Shown: piece after piece, positions 8,659 through 17,503 of the stretch | Position numbering within the stretch: position 1 is the stretch's first letter | Layout: each line of letters opens with the position of its first letter | Assembly (NCBI RefSeq): GCF_000620705.1 | Contig: NZ_KK211166.1 | Coordinates: 411,962 to 475,961, forward strand | DNA length: 64,000 nt | Reading direction: 5' to 3' | Source: Nocardioides sp. URHA0020 | Lineage (GTDB): Bacteria > Actinomycetota > Actinomycetes > Propionibacteriales > Nocardioidaceae | Position numbers and translations under genes: made by a program | The notes under the pieces: model-generated | Told to the model about the DNA's origin: nothing | The model's input: the letters and a program-made list of their open reading frames with translations, nothing else | The model's database searches: none

Positions 8659-9501
8659 TCAGGAGCCGACCGCCTGCTGGTCGTCGCCGTCACGGCGCGA
8701 CTTGCGCGCGGCCTTGTCGGCCTCGTCGGACTCGCGGGCGATGGCCGCGTCTGCGTCGGTGCGACCGGAGGTCCACACGCCGGTCGAGTCCAGGTCGATG
8801 GTGCGGACGGTACGCCGCGTCGCGGCCGGCTTCGTCACGTACGTCGGCAGCGTGACCGGCACCGGGTCCCACATCGCCGGGTCGACGATCGCGGCGATCC
8901 CGGCCGACGTGTCCACCATCGGGTCGATCTCGTCGAGCTCGGGCTCGGCCTTCTCGACCCGCTGCTCCTCGGCCGGCGACTCGGCCGGGATCCGCGCGGT
9001 CGGGGCGACCGGCACGCGGCGCTCGCTCTTGACCATCAGCCGGCAGGCCACCAGCCAGGCGACCAGCAGGCCCACCGGGAGGGCGACGTACGGCCAGGAG
9101 ACGACGGAGAAGGCGGCGAGGGCGATCACGACGAGGTTGACGGCCAGCACGACGGCCAGCACGTTGCGGCGCCGCTTGGTCGCCCGCTGGGCCGCGGCAC
9201 GACGGGCGCGCAACTGCACCGGCGTCAGCTCAGCAGCCTTCTCAGCGGGCTTCTCGGCGGTCCGCTCGGCAGGCGCCGGAGCCGGCGCCGGCGTCTCAGC
9301 CTGCGGCTTGGCGTCCGGCGACACGAGACGGGCCGTTCTGCGGTCGATCACCTCGCGGCGGGCGAGCACCCGCAGGGTGTGCGAGAAGCGGTCCACCGTG
9401 CGGCTCCGCTCCGCCTCGTCGTGGCGCTTGATCGCCATCGGGACGAGATAGACGGCCCACGCCACGGCGAGGGCGACGAAGATCAATGCGCTGGGGTCCA
9501 C
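8659..9501 (-). CDS. GlpR/SepX-like actinobacterial division membrane protein
   Basis: 280 residues. One N-terminal helix (ALIFVALAVAWAVYLVPMAI) is followed by a basic, HxEAERSRTVDRFS-containing cytoplasmic segment. An Ala/Pro-rich linker leads to two adjacent helices (VLAVVLAVNLVVIALAAFSVV and YVALPVGLLVAWLVACRLMV) and a long acidic C-terminus. The topology and the position beside rimJ and a moeA paralogue match Rv0996 of M. tuberculosis, GlpR of Corynebacterium (receptor of Glp) and SepX of Streptomyces, which act at division sites. GTG start. Function is inferred from synteny and topology. Confidence 0.7.
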   Translation of the reverse strand: MDPSALIFVALAVAWAVYLVPMAIKRHDEAERSRTVDRFSHTLRVLARREVIDRRTARLVSPDAKPQAETPAPAPAPAERTAEKPAEKAAELTPVQLRARRAAAQRATKRRRNVLAVVLAVNLVVIALAAFSVVSWPYVALPVGLLVAWLVACRLMVKSERRVPVAPTARIPAESPAEEQRVEKAEPELDEIDPMVDTSAGIAAIVDPAMWDPVPVTLPTYVTKPAATRRTVRTIDLDSTGVWTSGRTDADAAIARESDEADKAARKSRRDGDDQQAVGS

Positions 9502-9562
9502 GAGAGAGAGGCTATGAGGGTTACCTCACGGACCCTCGGATGTCTACAGGTGTGTCGCAAAA

Positions 9563-10165
9563 TCACTCGTGTGACTTGTGGGGCTCCAGCCGGGCCAGCA
9601 TCCCCTCCGGGCACTCCTCCGCGGTCATCGCATAGATGCGGTGGTCGCGCCAGGCGCCGTCGATGTGCAGGAACTTGGGCGCGTAGCCGACCTCCCGCAG
9701 GCCGAGCTTCTCGACCACCCGCAGCGAGTTGGAGTTCTCCGGCCGGATCGCGATCTCGATCCGGTGCAGCCCGGCGGCGGTGAAGCAGTGGTCGATCACC
9801 ATCGCCACCGCACGGGGCATCACCCCCCGCCCGGCGTACTGCTGGTCGATCCAGTAGCCGACCGAGGCGAACTGCGCGGAGCCCCGCACGATGTTGTTGA
9901 CGGTGACCTGGCCGGCGAAGCGGCCGTCCACCTCGATCGCGAAGGGGTACGTCGTGCCGTCGCGGGCCTGTCGGTGCAACCGGCGCACCAGGCTGCGGAA
10001 GGTCGACGGCCGCGCGTCGGCCCCGGGAGGGACGGTCGCGTCCCACGGGACGAGCCAGGCGGCGTTGCGGCGCCGGGCCTCCCGCCAGGCGGTCGCGTCG
10101 GCCACCGTCAGCGGCCGGACCGTCACGTCGCCGGACTGCAGGCGGACCGGCCACCCTCGGGTCAC
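9563..10165 (-). CDS. rimJ: GNAT N-acetyltransferase, RimJ-like
   Basis: 200 residues from the GTG that follows GGGGAGCGAGCG. It has the GNAT fold: VTVRPLTVADATAWREARRRN opens it, FAGQVTVNNIVRGSAQFASVGYWID forms the central strands, and QYAGRGVMPRAVAMVIDHCF contains the acetyl-CoA-binding Q-x-x-G-x-G region. RimJ-type enzymes acetylate protein N-termini, classically ribosomal protein uS5, but the true substrate here is untested. The order (glpR homologue, rimJ, moeA homologue) is conserved in actinobacteria, with moaC and mog added here. Confidence 0.85.
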   Translation of the reverse strand: MTRGWPVRLQSGDVTVRPLTVADATAWREARRRNAAWLVPWDATVPPGADARPSTFRSLVRRLHRQARDGTTYPFAIEVDGRFAGQVTVNNIVRGSAQFASVGYWIDQQYAGRGVMPRAVAMVIDHCFTAAGLHRIEIAIRPENSNSLRVVEKLGLREVGYAPKFLHIDGAWRDHRIYAMTAEECPEGMLARLEPHKSHE

Positions 10166-10187
10166 CGCTCGCTCCCCGCGCACGGGC

Positions 10188-10667
10188 TCAATGGTCGCTC
10201 CCGACGACCTGCTCCACGGCGTGGACCAGGATCGGGCGCAGCACGGCGAGCCCGTCCCGGACCCCTCCACGCGAGCCGGGGAGGTTCACGACCAGGCAGC
10301 TGCCCACCACCCCGGCCACGCCGCGCGAGAGCACGGCGGTGGGGATGTCGTGGGCGACGCCGTACGCCCGGATCGCCTCGGCGATGCCGGGCACCTCGAA
10401 GTCCAGCAGCGCCCGGGTCACCTCGGGCGTCCGGTCGGTCGGCGTGAGACCGGTGCCTCCCGTGGTGAGCACGACCCGCGCACCACCGTCGGCGGCAGCC
10501 GCGATCGCGGCACCGACGGGCTCGCCGTCCGGCACGACGACAGGTGCCTCCACCAGGAAGCCGAGCTCGGTCAGGAAGTCGACGATCAGCGGACCGGTGG
10601 TGTCCTCGTAGACGCCGGCGGCGGCACGGTTGGAGGCCACGACGACCTCGGCCCGCAGAGCGGTCAT
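10188..10667 (-). CDS. mog: Molybdenum cofactor adenylyltransferase, MoaB/Mog family
   Basis: 159 residues. The molybdopterin-binding motif [21 protein letters not shown] and the [18 protein letters not shown] segment are clear. Mog proteins adenylylate molybdopterin so that MoeA can insert molybdate. Its ATG overlaps the moaC stop by four bases (ATGA type), which implies coupled translation. Possible client enzymes include the sulfite-oxidase-like protein of this window. Some MoaB-type members lack activity; this one keeps the binding motif. Confidence 0.9.
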   Translation of the reverse strand: MTALRAEVVVASNRAAAGVYEDTTGPLIVDFLTELGFLVEAPVVVPDGEPVGAAIAAAADGGARVVLTTGGTGLTPTDRTPEVTRALLDFEVPGIAEAIRAYGVAHDIPTAVLSRGVAGVVGSCLVVNLPGSRGGVRDGLAVLRPILVHAVEQVVGSDH

Positions 10668-11152
10668 CGCGACCAGTCCCCGGACTTGCCGCCGGTCTTG
10701 GTCTCAACCCGGACGTCGGTGATGACCGCGCCCTTGTCGACCGCCTTGACCATGTCGATGACGGTGAGCGCCGCGACGGAGACCGCGGTAAGCGCCTCCA
10801 TCTCCACGCCGGTCCGGTCGCTCGTGCGCACGGTGGCACTGATCTCGACGCACGGCGCCGGGTCGTCGGCGAGGGTGAGGTCGACCGTGACCCCGGAGAT
10901 CGCCAGCGGATGGCACAGCGGGATCAGCGCCGGCGTCTGCTTGGCGCCCATGATCCCGGCGATCCGCGCGACGGCGAGCGCGTCGCCCTTCGGCACGCCC
11001 TCGCCTCGCAGGAGCCCCACCACCTCGGCCGAGACCAGCACCCGGCCCGACGCCGTGGCGACGCGCGTGGTGACGGCCTTGCCCGAGACGTCGACCATCC
11101 GGGCCGCGCCCGACTCGTCAACGTGGGTGAGCCGTCCGGACGGTTCGGACAT
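10664..11152 (-). CDS. moaC: Cyclic pyranopterin monophosphate synthase MoaC
   Basis: 162 residues. Family landmarks: [53 protein letters not shown], and [29 protein letters not shown] followed by the conserved lysine-rich KTGGKSG tail. MoaC converts 3',8-cyclo-GTP to cyclic pyranopterin monophosphate in molybdenum cofactor synthesis. It overlaps the upstream moeA/glp gene by one base (TGATG) and mog by four, so this is a tight operon. Confidence 0.95.
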   Translation of the reverse strand: MSEPSGRLTHVDESGAARMVDVSGKAVTTRVATASGRVLVSAEVVGLLRGEGVPKGDALAVARIAGIMGAKQTPALIPLCHPLAISGVTVDLTLADDPAPCVEISATVRTSDRTGVEMEALTAVSVAALTVIDMVKAVDKGAVITDVRVETKTGGKSGDWSR

Positions 11153-12393
11153 CAGAACTCCTCGTCGAGCCTCAGCACCTGGACCTGCTCGCCGGCCGCG
11201 ACCGCGGTCACGGCCGCCGGCACCACGACCAGCGCGTTGGACGATGCCAGATCGCCGATCAGGTGGGAACCGTGTCCACCGACCGGGGTGGCGTACGCAC
11301 CGCCGGAGTCGACGCCGTGCTCGGCCCGGACCAGCTGCTCGCGCCCGTCGGGCGACGAGATCGCGTGGGTGAGCCGGGCCGTGACCGTCGGCCGGGCGTA
11401 CGGCGTGAGCCCCATCAGCTTGCGGATCGCGGGCAGCACGAACTGCTCGAAGGAGACGTACGACGAGACCGGGTTGCCCGGCAGCGTGAAGATCGGCGTC
11501 CGGTCGTCACCGACGTGACCGAAGCCCTGCGGCTTGCCCGGCTGCATCGCGATCCCGCCGAACCACACCGTGCCCAGCGGGCGCAGCGCCTCCTTGACCA
11601 CGTCGAAGTCGCCCTGCGACACGCCGCCGCTGGTCACCACGATGTCGGCGCGGACCAGCTGGTCCTCGAGCGCGGCGAGGAACGCGCGCGGCTCGTCGGG
11701 CACGATGCCGACCCGGTAGGCGATCGCGCCGGCCCGGCGCGCCGCCGCGGCGAGGAGGTAGGAGTTGCCGTCGTAGATCGAGTCGCGCCCCAGCGGGGTG
11801 CCGGGGTCGCGGAGCTCGGAGCCGGTGGAGATGACCACGACGCGGGGGCGCGGGCGCGACCGCACGCTGGCCCGCCCGACCGAGGCGAGCAGCCCGATGT
11901 GGCGCGGTCCCAGGACGGTGCCGCGCGAGATCAGCATGTCGCCGACCGAGACGTCCTCGCCGGCCGGGCGCACGTGCTGGCCCGGGGTGCTCGCCCGAGC
12001 GATCCGCACCCGGGCGACCCCGCGGTCGGTCCACTCGTACGGCACGACGCTGTCGGCGCCGGTCGGGACCGGGGCCCCGGTCATGATCTTGGCGGCCGTC
12101 CCGGGCGCCAGCGCCATCAGCCCGCCCTGGCCGGCACCGATCTCACCGACCACCGGCAGGTGGACCGGGGACTCGTCGGTCGCGCCCTCGACGTCCTCGG
12201 CACGTACGGCGTACCCGTCCATGCCCGAGTTGTCGAAGGACGGCAGCGCCACCTCGGCGACGACGTCCTCCGCGGCCGCGAGGCCGAGGGTCTCCATCAG
12301 CGGCTGCGGGAAGTCGGCCAGCGGCTCGATGGTCTCGAGGATGCGCGCCCGATGGTCGGCGACCGATCGGAGCCCGGGTCCGGGTCCACCCAT
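11152..12393 (-). CDS. glp: MoeA-family protein, likely the division factor Glp
   Basis: 413 residues with the MoeA/gephyrin-E domain order. [16 protein letters not shown] and [20 protein letters not shown] lie in domains [13 protein letters not shown] and [19 protein letters not shown] in the molybdopterin-binding domain, [17 protein letters not shown] follows, and a beta-barrel C-terminal domain ends it. Sequence alone would give molybdopterin molybdotransferase. Its place beside rimJ and the GlpR/SepX-like gene is that of actinobacterial Glp (MoeA1, Rv0994), a gephyrin-like FtsZ-binding division protein. Either or both roles are possible; moaC and mog directly downstream favour a retained cofactor role. 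Confidence 0.85.
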   Translation of the reverse strand: MGGPGPGLRSVADHRARILETIEPLADFPQPLMETLGLAAAEDVVAEVALPSFDNSGMDGYAVRAEDVEGATDESPVHLPVVGEIGAGQGGLMALAPGTAAKIMTGAPVPTGADSVVPYEWTDRGVARVRIARASTPGQHVRPAGEDVSVGDMLISRGTVLGPRHIGLLASVGRASVRSRPRPRVVVISTGSELRDPGTPLGRDSIYDGNSYLLAAAARRAGAIAYRVGIVPDEPRAFLAALEDQLVRADIVVTSGGVSQGDFDVVKEALRPLGTVWFGGIAMQPGKPQGFGHVGDDRTPIFTLPGNPVSSYVSFEQFVLPAIRKLMGLTPYARPTVTARLTHAISSPDGREQLVRAEHGVDSGGAYATPVGGHGSHLIGDLASSNALVVVPAAVTAVAAGEQVQVLRLDEEF

Positions 12394-12397
12394 CCCG

Positions 12398-13792
12398 TCA
12401 GGCGTCCGAGCCGGCTCTGAGCACGGCGTCGGCGGGGACCCGCTGCGCCGAGGTGGCCTCGAGGTCGACGTCGCCGACGACCTGGACGCCCTGGCCGAAG
12501 GTCCAGTCGCCGGCCACCCGCAGCGAGTTCGCCTTCTTCATCGACGGCGCTCCCTGCGGGAAGCGCTTGTCGAAGTCACCGACCAGCTTGTAGAAGTGGC
12601 TGTCGAGCTCGACGAAGGGCACCTCGTCGGCGACCTGGTCGAGCACGAAGTCCTGACCGATGGCGTAGACGTCGGAGCGCAGCACCAGCAGGTCGTTGGT
12701 GGTCTTCACCGGCACGAAGCGCTCGCGACCGACCTCGATCAGCTGCGAGCCCGCGAAGACCTCGACGGCCGCGCCCATCGCGGTCTCGATCTGGATCACC
12801 TCGGGCGTGCTCTTGTCGGCCGGGTCGAGGTTCTTCACGTTGCGGATCAGCGGCAGGCCGAGGATCCCGTCGCGGCGGTCGAGCTCGTTCTGCATCGCCA
12901 CCAGGTCGAACCACAGGTTGTTGGTCGAGCAGAACCGGTGCCGGTCCAGGTCGGCCAGGGCCTCCAGGTCGGCGGCCGGCGTCTGGGCGGTCTCGCGGAG
13001 CACGATCCGGCCGTCGGACCGCCGGCGCGCGAAGTGGCCGCCCTTGCGGTCCGAGGGCGTACGACGGACCGCCTCGATCGCGAACGGCGCGCCGCTCGTG
13101 GCGAACCAGCCCGCGACCTTCGGGTCCGGAACCGCGCCGAGGTTGTCGGAGTTGGAGACGAAGACGTAGCGGTAGCCGGCCTCGATGAGCCGGTCCAGCA
13201 GCCCGGTGCCGCGCAGCGCCGTGTAGAGGTCGCCGTGGCCGGGCGGGCACCACTCGAGGTCGGGATCCCTGGGGTACGTCGCGGGGCTGAGGTCCTTGGC
13301 GAGGAGCTTGGGCTCCTTGTTCTGCAGGAACTCCAGCGGGAGGTCGGTGACCGGGAGGTCCGCGTAGCGCGCGAGCGCGGCCATGGTGTCGCCGGAGGTG
13401 CGGAAGCTGTTCATGAAGATCAGCGGCAGCGGGGCGCCGTACTCGCTGCGCAGGTGCAGCACCTGCCGGGCGATGATGTCGAGGAAGCTCAGCCCGCGGC
13501 GCACGCAGAGCAGCGACTTCGCGCGGTCCATCCCCATCGACGTGCCGAGGCCGCCGTTGAGCTTGATGACCGCGGTCTGCCGGATCGCGTCGGCACCGGC
13601 GGCGGCGGAGACCTCCACGTCGGCCAGCGACTCCATCGACACCGGGTCGATCGACGCCTCGGGGATCATCCCCGTCTCGCCGTGCTCGAGGAGCCGGTAG
13701 TAGTGCGCGAACGTCTCGACCGCCGTCGGGTCCACGCCGGCAGCGGCCATCTTGTCGCGCGCCTTCTTCAACCCTGCACTACCCATGCTCAC
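12398..13792 (-). CDS. UTP-glucose-1-phosphate uridylyltransferase, eukaryotic-type (UDPGP) fold
   Basis: About 464 residues. The nucleotide-binding loop IKLNGGLGTSMGMDRAKSLL and the VFVSNSDNLGAVPDP and WFDLVAMQNELDRRDGILGLP segments identify the UDPGP family, common in eukaryotes, rather than the roughly 300-residue bacterial GalU. The product UDP-glucose feeds cell-wall and polysaccharide synthesis. It occupies the galU position of the conserved actinobacterial locus. The start is ambiguous: GTG 13792 has GGGGGAAG nine bases upstream, ATG 13786 has poor spacing. It is divergent from 5-FCL with a very short gap. Confidence 0.88.
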   Translation of the reverse strand: MSMGSAGLKKARDKMAAAGVDPTAVETFAHYYRLLEHGETGMIPEASIDPVSMESLADVEVSAAAGADAIRQTAVIKLNGGLGTSMGMDRAKSLLCVRRGLSFLDIIARQVLHLRSEYGAPLPLIFMNSFRTSGDTMAALARYADLPVTDLPLEFLQNKEPKLLAKDLSPATYPRDPDLEWCPPGHGDLYTALRGTGLLDRLIEAGYRYVFVSNSDNLGAVPDPKVAGWFATSGAPFAIEAVRRTPSDRKGGHFARRRSDGRIVLRETAQTPAADLEALADLDRHRFCSTNNLWFDLVAMQNELDRRDGILGLPLIRNVKNLDPADKSTPEVIQIETAMGAAVEVFAGSQLIEVGRERFVPVKTTNDLLVLRSDVYAIGQDFVLDQVADEVPFVELDSHFYKLVGDFDKRFPQGAPSMKKANSLRVAGDWTFGQGVQVVGDVDLEATSAQRVPADAVLRAGSDA

Positions 13793-13809
13793 GATCGTAG
13801 GCTTCCCCC

Positions 13810-14397
13810 GTGGGCCGCACCCAACCACCTGCCAAAGTCGCCTTCAGGGACCAGCTCCTGGCCGGCCGTCACCGGCGGCCGCTGGTGGAGGTCGTCGCCG
13901 CCGCGGAGGCCATCGCGACGCATCTCCTGGCCACCTCCGACGTACGCCGGGCCGCGACCGTCGCGGCGTACGTCTCGATGAGCGCCGAGCCCGGCACGGG
14001 CGTCCTCCTCGACGCGCTGGTCGCGGCCGGGAAGCGGGTCATCCTCCCGGTCCTGCTGCCCGACGCAGACCTGGACTGGGCCGCCTACCGGGGTCCGCAG
14101 CACCTCGAACCATCGCGGCTCGGCATGCTGCAGCCGTCCGGTCCACGGCTGGGCGTCGGGTCCGTCGCGACCGCCGACGTCGTCCTCGTCCCGGGCCTCG
14201 CGGTCGCCCCCGACGGAGTCCGGCTGGGGCGCGGCGGCGGCTCCTACGACCGGGCACTCGGGAGGGTGCCGGTCGGCACCTTCACCTGCGTGCTGCTCTA
14301 CGACGGCGAGGTCGGGGTGCCCGTCCCGGTCGAGCCGCACGACCGTCCGGTCGGCTGGGCGGCGACGCCGACGGGTGTGGTCCGGCTCGGCTCCTGA
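13810..14397 (+). CDS. 5-formyltetrahydrofolate cyclo-ligase
   Basis: 195 residues. Family marks are AAYVSMSAEPGTGVLLDALVAAGKRVILPV (phosphate-binding and fold core), DVVLVPGLAVAPDGVRLGRGGGSYDRAL (the GRGGGYYDR motif with S for the first Y) and VPVEPHDRPVGW near the end. The enzyme uses ATP to convert 5-formyl-THF to 5,10-methenyl-THF. GTG start. It is the first gene of a rightward group with fmdB, a SAF protein and mscL. Confidence 0.92.
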   Translation: MGRTQPPAKVAFRDQLLAGRHRRPLVEVVAAAEAIATHLLATSDVRRAATVAAYVSMSAEPGTGVLLDALVAAGKRVILPVLLPDADLDWAAYRGPQHLEPSRLGMLQPSGPRLGVGSVATADVVLVPGLAVAPDGVRLGRGGGSYDRALGRVPVGTFTCVLLYDGEVGVPVPVEPHDRPVGWAATPTGVVRLGS

Positions 14398-14488
14398 CCC
14401 GTGGGGCGCCTCGGGTATCCTTGGCACTCGTCCGGGTCGAGTGCCAGTTGTCGGACCGCCGAACGAACGCAGCCATCGAAGGAGAACC

Positions 14489-14797
14489 GTGCCCACCTAT
14501 CAGTACGCCTGCACCGAGTGCGGCCACGCCTTCGAGCAGGTCCAGAGCTTCTCCGACGACGCGCTGACCGTCTGCCCGAACTGCCAGGGCAAGCTGCGCA
14601 AGGTCTTCAACGCCGTCGGTGTCGTCTTCAAGGGCTCCGGGTTCTACCGGACCGACTCCCGCTCGGGGAGCTCCGCCACCGACGGCGCGGCGCCGAAGAG
14701 CGAGACCAAGACCGAGACCAAGGCGGACGCGGCGCCCGCCGCCAAGACCGAGTCGAAGCCGGCTGCGTCGACGACCACCTCGTCGTCCTCGGACTGA
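14489..14797 (+). CDS. FmdB/Ruc-like zinc-ribbon protein with disordered tail
   Basis: 102 residues. An N-terminal FmdB zinc ribbon (YACTECGHAFEQ...VCPNCQGK, two CxxC pairs) is followed by a low-complexity Ser/Thr/Ala/Lys tail of about 50 residues. The same architecture and the place next to 5-FCL are seen in Rv0991c of M. tuberculosis (Ruc), a redox-controlled chaperone that partners Hsp70. The GTG start has AAGGAGAA upstream. The chaperone role is inferred from architecture and synteny, not shown here. Confidence 0.82.
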   Translation: MPTYQYACTECGHAFEQVQSFSDDALTVCPNCQGKLRKVFNAVGVVFKGSGFYRTDSRSGSSATDGAAPKSETKTETKADAAPAAKTESKPAASTTTSSSSD

Positions 14798-14860
14798 CCG
14801 CGGTCCGGGGCCTGTGGAGAGCCGGAGCGCGCTGCCCCGCCCCTCTCCTACCGTCACGGG

Positions 14861-15490
14861 ATGTCTGTCCGTGACCGCCTCACCGCCACGCGACGCTCGC
14901 TGCGCCGCGCGGTCCTCGCCCGTCGTCGGCTCCTCGCCGCCCTGCTGACCGCGATCGCCGTCGCCGTCGGGCTGCACGCGACGATGGCGCCGCCGCCTGC
15001 GACGGTCCGGGTGCTGGTGGCCTCCCACGACCTCCCCGCCGGCGCGGTGATCGGTGCGGACGACGTACGCCGCGTCGGGTTCGCGCCCGGGTCGGTCCCG
15101 GAGGGGCTGGCGCGGGACCCAGCGGGTCGCACGCTCGCCGGCCCGCTGCGGGCGGGCGAGCCGCTGACCGACGTACGCCTCGTGGGCCCGGCGCTGATCG
15201 ACGGCTACCCCGGACTGGTCGCCGTCCCGATCCGGCTGCCCGACGCCGGCATGGCCGGGCTGCTGCGGGTGGGCGACCGGATCGACCTGGTCTCCGCCGA
15301 CCCCCAGGGTCGCGCGGCCGAGATCGTCGCCGTCGGCGTACCGGTCCTCGCGCTGCCCGACACGCCCACCGAGGTCGGAGCCGCCGGCCTGTCCGGTCGC
15401 CTGGTCGTGGTCGGTGTGGCACCCCGCGAGGTGGCCCGCATCGCGGATGCGTCGGTGCGGACCTTCGTCACGATCGCGTTTGCCCACTAG
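14861..15490 (+). CDS. SAF-domain membrane-anchored protein (CpaB/FlgA-like)
   Basis: 209 residues. A basic N-terminus and one membrane helix (LLAALLTAIAVAVGLHATM) precede a SAF domain (VLVASHDLPAGAVIGADDVR and the following GPLRAGEPLTDVRL) and an RcpC/CpaB-like beta domain (VPIRLPDAGMAGLLRVGDRIDLV). Such proteins act in pilus assembly (CpaB) or as FlgA-like chaperones. It is far from the flagellar cluster and next to mscL, so its job is unclear. Confidence 0.8.
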   Translation: MSVRDRLTATRRSLRRAVLARRRLLAALLTAIAVAVGLHATMAPPPATVRVLVASHDLPAGAVIGADDVRRVGFAPGSVPEGLARDPAGRTLAGPLRAGEPLTDVRLVGPALIDGYPGLVAVPIRLPDAGMAGLLRVGDRIDLVSADPQGRAAEIVAVGVPVLALPDTPTEVGAAGLSGRLVVVGVAPREVARIADASVRTFVTIAFAH

Positions 15491-15499
15491 CGTCAGGGC

Positions 15500-15898
15500 A
15501 TGACCGGATTCAAGAACTTCATCCTCCGAGGCAACCTCGTCGAGCTGGCCGTCGCCTTCATCATGGCCGGTGCCTTCGCCGCGGTGGTCACCGCGACCGT
15601 GGGCCTGATCATGGACCTCATCGGGAAGATCGGCGGCACGCCGGACTTCTCCGACTACGAGTACAAGGGCATCTCCGTCGGCGTCTGGCTGACCGCAGTG
15701 ATCTCCTTCGTGGTGATCGCCACGGTCGTGTACTTCTTCATCGTGACGCCGTACACGAAGGCGAAGGAGAAGTTCTTCCCGAGCCCGGCCCCCGGCACGC
15801 CGGAGGACATCAAGCTGCTGCAGGAGATCCGCGACCTGCTCGCGGAGCAGCAGGGGAAGCGGGCGACGGCCACGGACGGCCAGTCCCCGAGCGTCTGA
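15500..15898 (+). CDS. mscL: Large-conductance mechanosensitive channel MscL
   Basis: 132 residues, the normal length. FKNFILRGNLVELAVAFIMAGAFAAVVTA is the N-terminal helix and first transmembrane segment lining the pore, and AVISFVVIATVVYFFIVTPY the second. The cytoplasmic helix PGTPEDIKLLQEIRDLL follows. The channel opens under membrane tension and releases solutes on osmotic downshock. ATG start ten bases after the SAF gene. Confidence 0.95.
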   Translation: MTGFKNFILRGNLVELAVAFIMAGAFAAVVTATVGLIMDLIGKIGGTPDFSDYEYKGISVGVWLTAVISFVVIATVVYFFIVTPYTKAKEKFFPSPAPGTPEDIKLLQEIRDLLAEQQGKRATATDGQSPSV

Positions 15899-15900
15899 GC

Positions 15901-16074
15901 TCAGCCACCGTGGTGCGGGGGCACCTGCTCCCGCAACCACTGGTCGGTGCCGGACTCGCGCGCGGTCGAGGGCTGGTCGCGCTCGTCGCTGGTGGTCTCC
16001 GGCAGGACGTCGCCGAAGACCTCGGCGAGGCGTCGCCGTCGCTCCCAGTCGCTCTCGGTCCGACCGTCGCTCAC
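15901..16074 (-). CDS. Small acidic soluble protein, 57 aa
   Basis: The minus-strand ORF from a GTG ten bases after the LCP gene stop encodes MSDGRTESDWERRRRLAEVF and ends DQWLREQVPPHHGG. It is charged, has no membrane helix, and has the look of a conserved actinobacterial family (RLAEVFGDVLPETTSDER core, W-L-x-x-Q-x-P-P-H-H-G end). The function is unknown. Close spacing suggests co-transcription with the LCP gene. It is easily missed because it is short and ends three bases from mscL. Confidence 0.72.
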   Translation of the reverse strand: MSDGRTESDWERRRRLAEVFGDVLPETTSDERDQPSTARESGTDQWLREQVPPHHGG

Positions 16075-16084
16075 CACGACAGCG

Positions 16085-17332
16085 TCACACGCACAGACCG
16101 GCGTCGGCGAGCGCCTGCTTGCTGGCCTCGTCCTCGGCGCTGCTCGACGGGGTGCTGCTGGGGCTGCCCGACGGGCTGCTGCTCGGGTCCGCCGACGGGC
16201 TCGACGACTCGCCCTTGCCGGGCAGGTCGCCGGCGCTGATGACGTCGGTCGAGAGCCGCTTGGTCAACGGCTTGTCCTTGCGGACCTTGCGCCAGACCTG
16301 GTCGGCCTCGGGCTGCTGGAAGGCGAGCCGGTTGGGGTCGGTGGGCGCGGTGATGATCGGGATGGTGATGAACTGGATGTTGTCCAGGCCGATGCCCTTG
16401 AACTGGTCGCCGAGCTTCGCGAGCTTGACGACGTTCTTGAGGCCCGGGTCGACGGTGAGCGACTTGGTCGCCGAGTCCAGGAAGCGCACCAACCGGTCGG
16501 GGCGGGCCAGCGTGCCGGCGGTGACGACCTGGTGGGCCATCGACGCGATGAACGCCTGCTGCCGCTTCATCCGGCCGACGTCCGAGCCGTTGCCCACGAC
16601 GTACCGCTCACGGACGTAGTTGAGCGCCTGCTTGCCCTTGAGCTTGCGGGTGCCGGCGGAGATGTGGATGGCGTGGGCGGGGTCGTCGATGTCCTCGGGG
16701 ATGCACACCTCGACGCCGCCGATGGCGTCGACCATGCCGCGGAAGCCCTCGAAGTCGACCACGACGAAGTGGTCGAGACGGATGCCCGACACCTGCTCGA
16801 ACTGCTGGATCGTGCAGGCCGGGCCACCGAGCGCGAACGCCTCGTTCCACATCACCTGCGTGGCCCCGGGGATCGTGGTGCCGTCCTTCTTCTTGCAGTC
16901 CGGCCGGTCGACGAGCAGGTCGCGCGGGACGCTGATCCCGTAGGCGCGCTTCCGGTCGGCCGACAGGTGCATCAGGATCGTGGTGTCGGACCGCTCACCG
17001 CCACCGGTCAGGCCGTCGATGTTGTTGCCGGCGCCTTCGCGGCTGTCGGAGCCCATGACGAGCACGTTCAGCGGCTCGCGCGGACCCTCGACCACGGCCT
17101 TCTCGGGCCGGTTCGACAGCTGCGAGGTCGGGTCGAGGACCTGGAGGTTGCCGTTGAGGTGGCGGTAGAGGAAGACGACGCTGAGGCCGGTCGCCAGGGC
17201 CAGCACGACGATGCTCGCCAGGAGCACCTTGCCGACGGTGTGCCGCTTGCGGACCTTGCCGCGGCGCTTGGGGCCCCCGGGGGTCGCCACGCTGGGCTCG
17301 GACGGAGTACCGTCGAGTTCAGCGTCGGACAC
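16085..17332 (-). CDS. LytR-CpsA-Psr (LCP) family cell-wall ligase
   Basis: 415 residues. A cytoplasmic tail rich in Lys/Arg and one helix (VLLASIVVLALATGLSVVFLY) precede the LCP domain. Landmarks are LNVLVMGSDSR, GERSDTTILMHLSADRKRAYGISVPRDLLV (catalytic arginines), FEQVSGIRLDHFVVVDFEGF and ALNYVRERYVVGNGSDVGRMKRQQAF. LCP enzymes transfer glycopolymers onto peptidoglycan outside the membrane. The C-terminus ends in a Ser/Pro-rich tail. The GTG start has GAGG upstream; the longer open frame before it has no similarity. Confidence 0.9.
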   Translation of the reverse strand: MSDAELDGTPSEPSVATPGGPKRRGKVRKRHTVGKVLLASIVVLALATGLSVVFLYRHLNGNLQVLDPTSQLSNRPEKAVVEGPREPLNVLVMGSDSREGAGNNIDGLTGGGERSDTTILMHLSADRKRAYGISVPRDLLVDRPDCKKKDGTTIPGATQVMWNEAFALGGPACTIQQFEQVSGIRLDHFVVVDFEGFRGMVDAIGGVEVCIPEDIDDPAHAIHISAGTRKLKGKQALNYVRERYVVGNGSDVGRMKRQQAFIASMAHQVVTAGTLARPDRLVRFLDSATKSLTVDPGLKNVVKLAKLGDQFKGIGLDNIQFITIPIITAPTDPNRLAFQQPEADQVWRKVRKDKPLTKRLSTDVISAGDLPGKGESSSPSADPSSSPSGSPSSTPSSSAEDEASKQALADAGLCV

Positions 17333-17503
17333 AGATCTACCTCGGAGTCGAAGGCTCGGGAGCCGCTCGGCGGCACCGCGAGCGTACGGTGCCAACCTGA
17401 ATTGTCCCTGTGACGAGTCGGTAGCGCCAAACCGGCGCACTGCGCCCCCTCCCGTGCCGCTAAGGTGGGCGACCGGTCGGCGGCACCGCCGTACGACCGC
17501 GAC

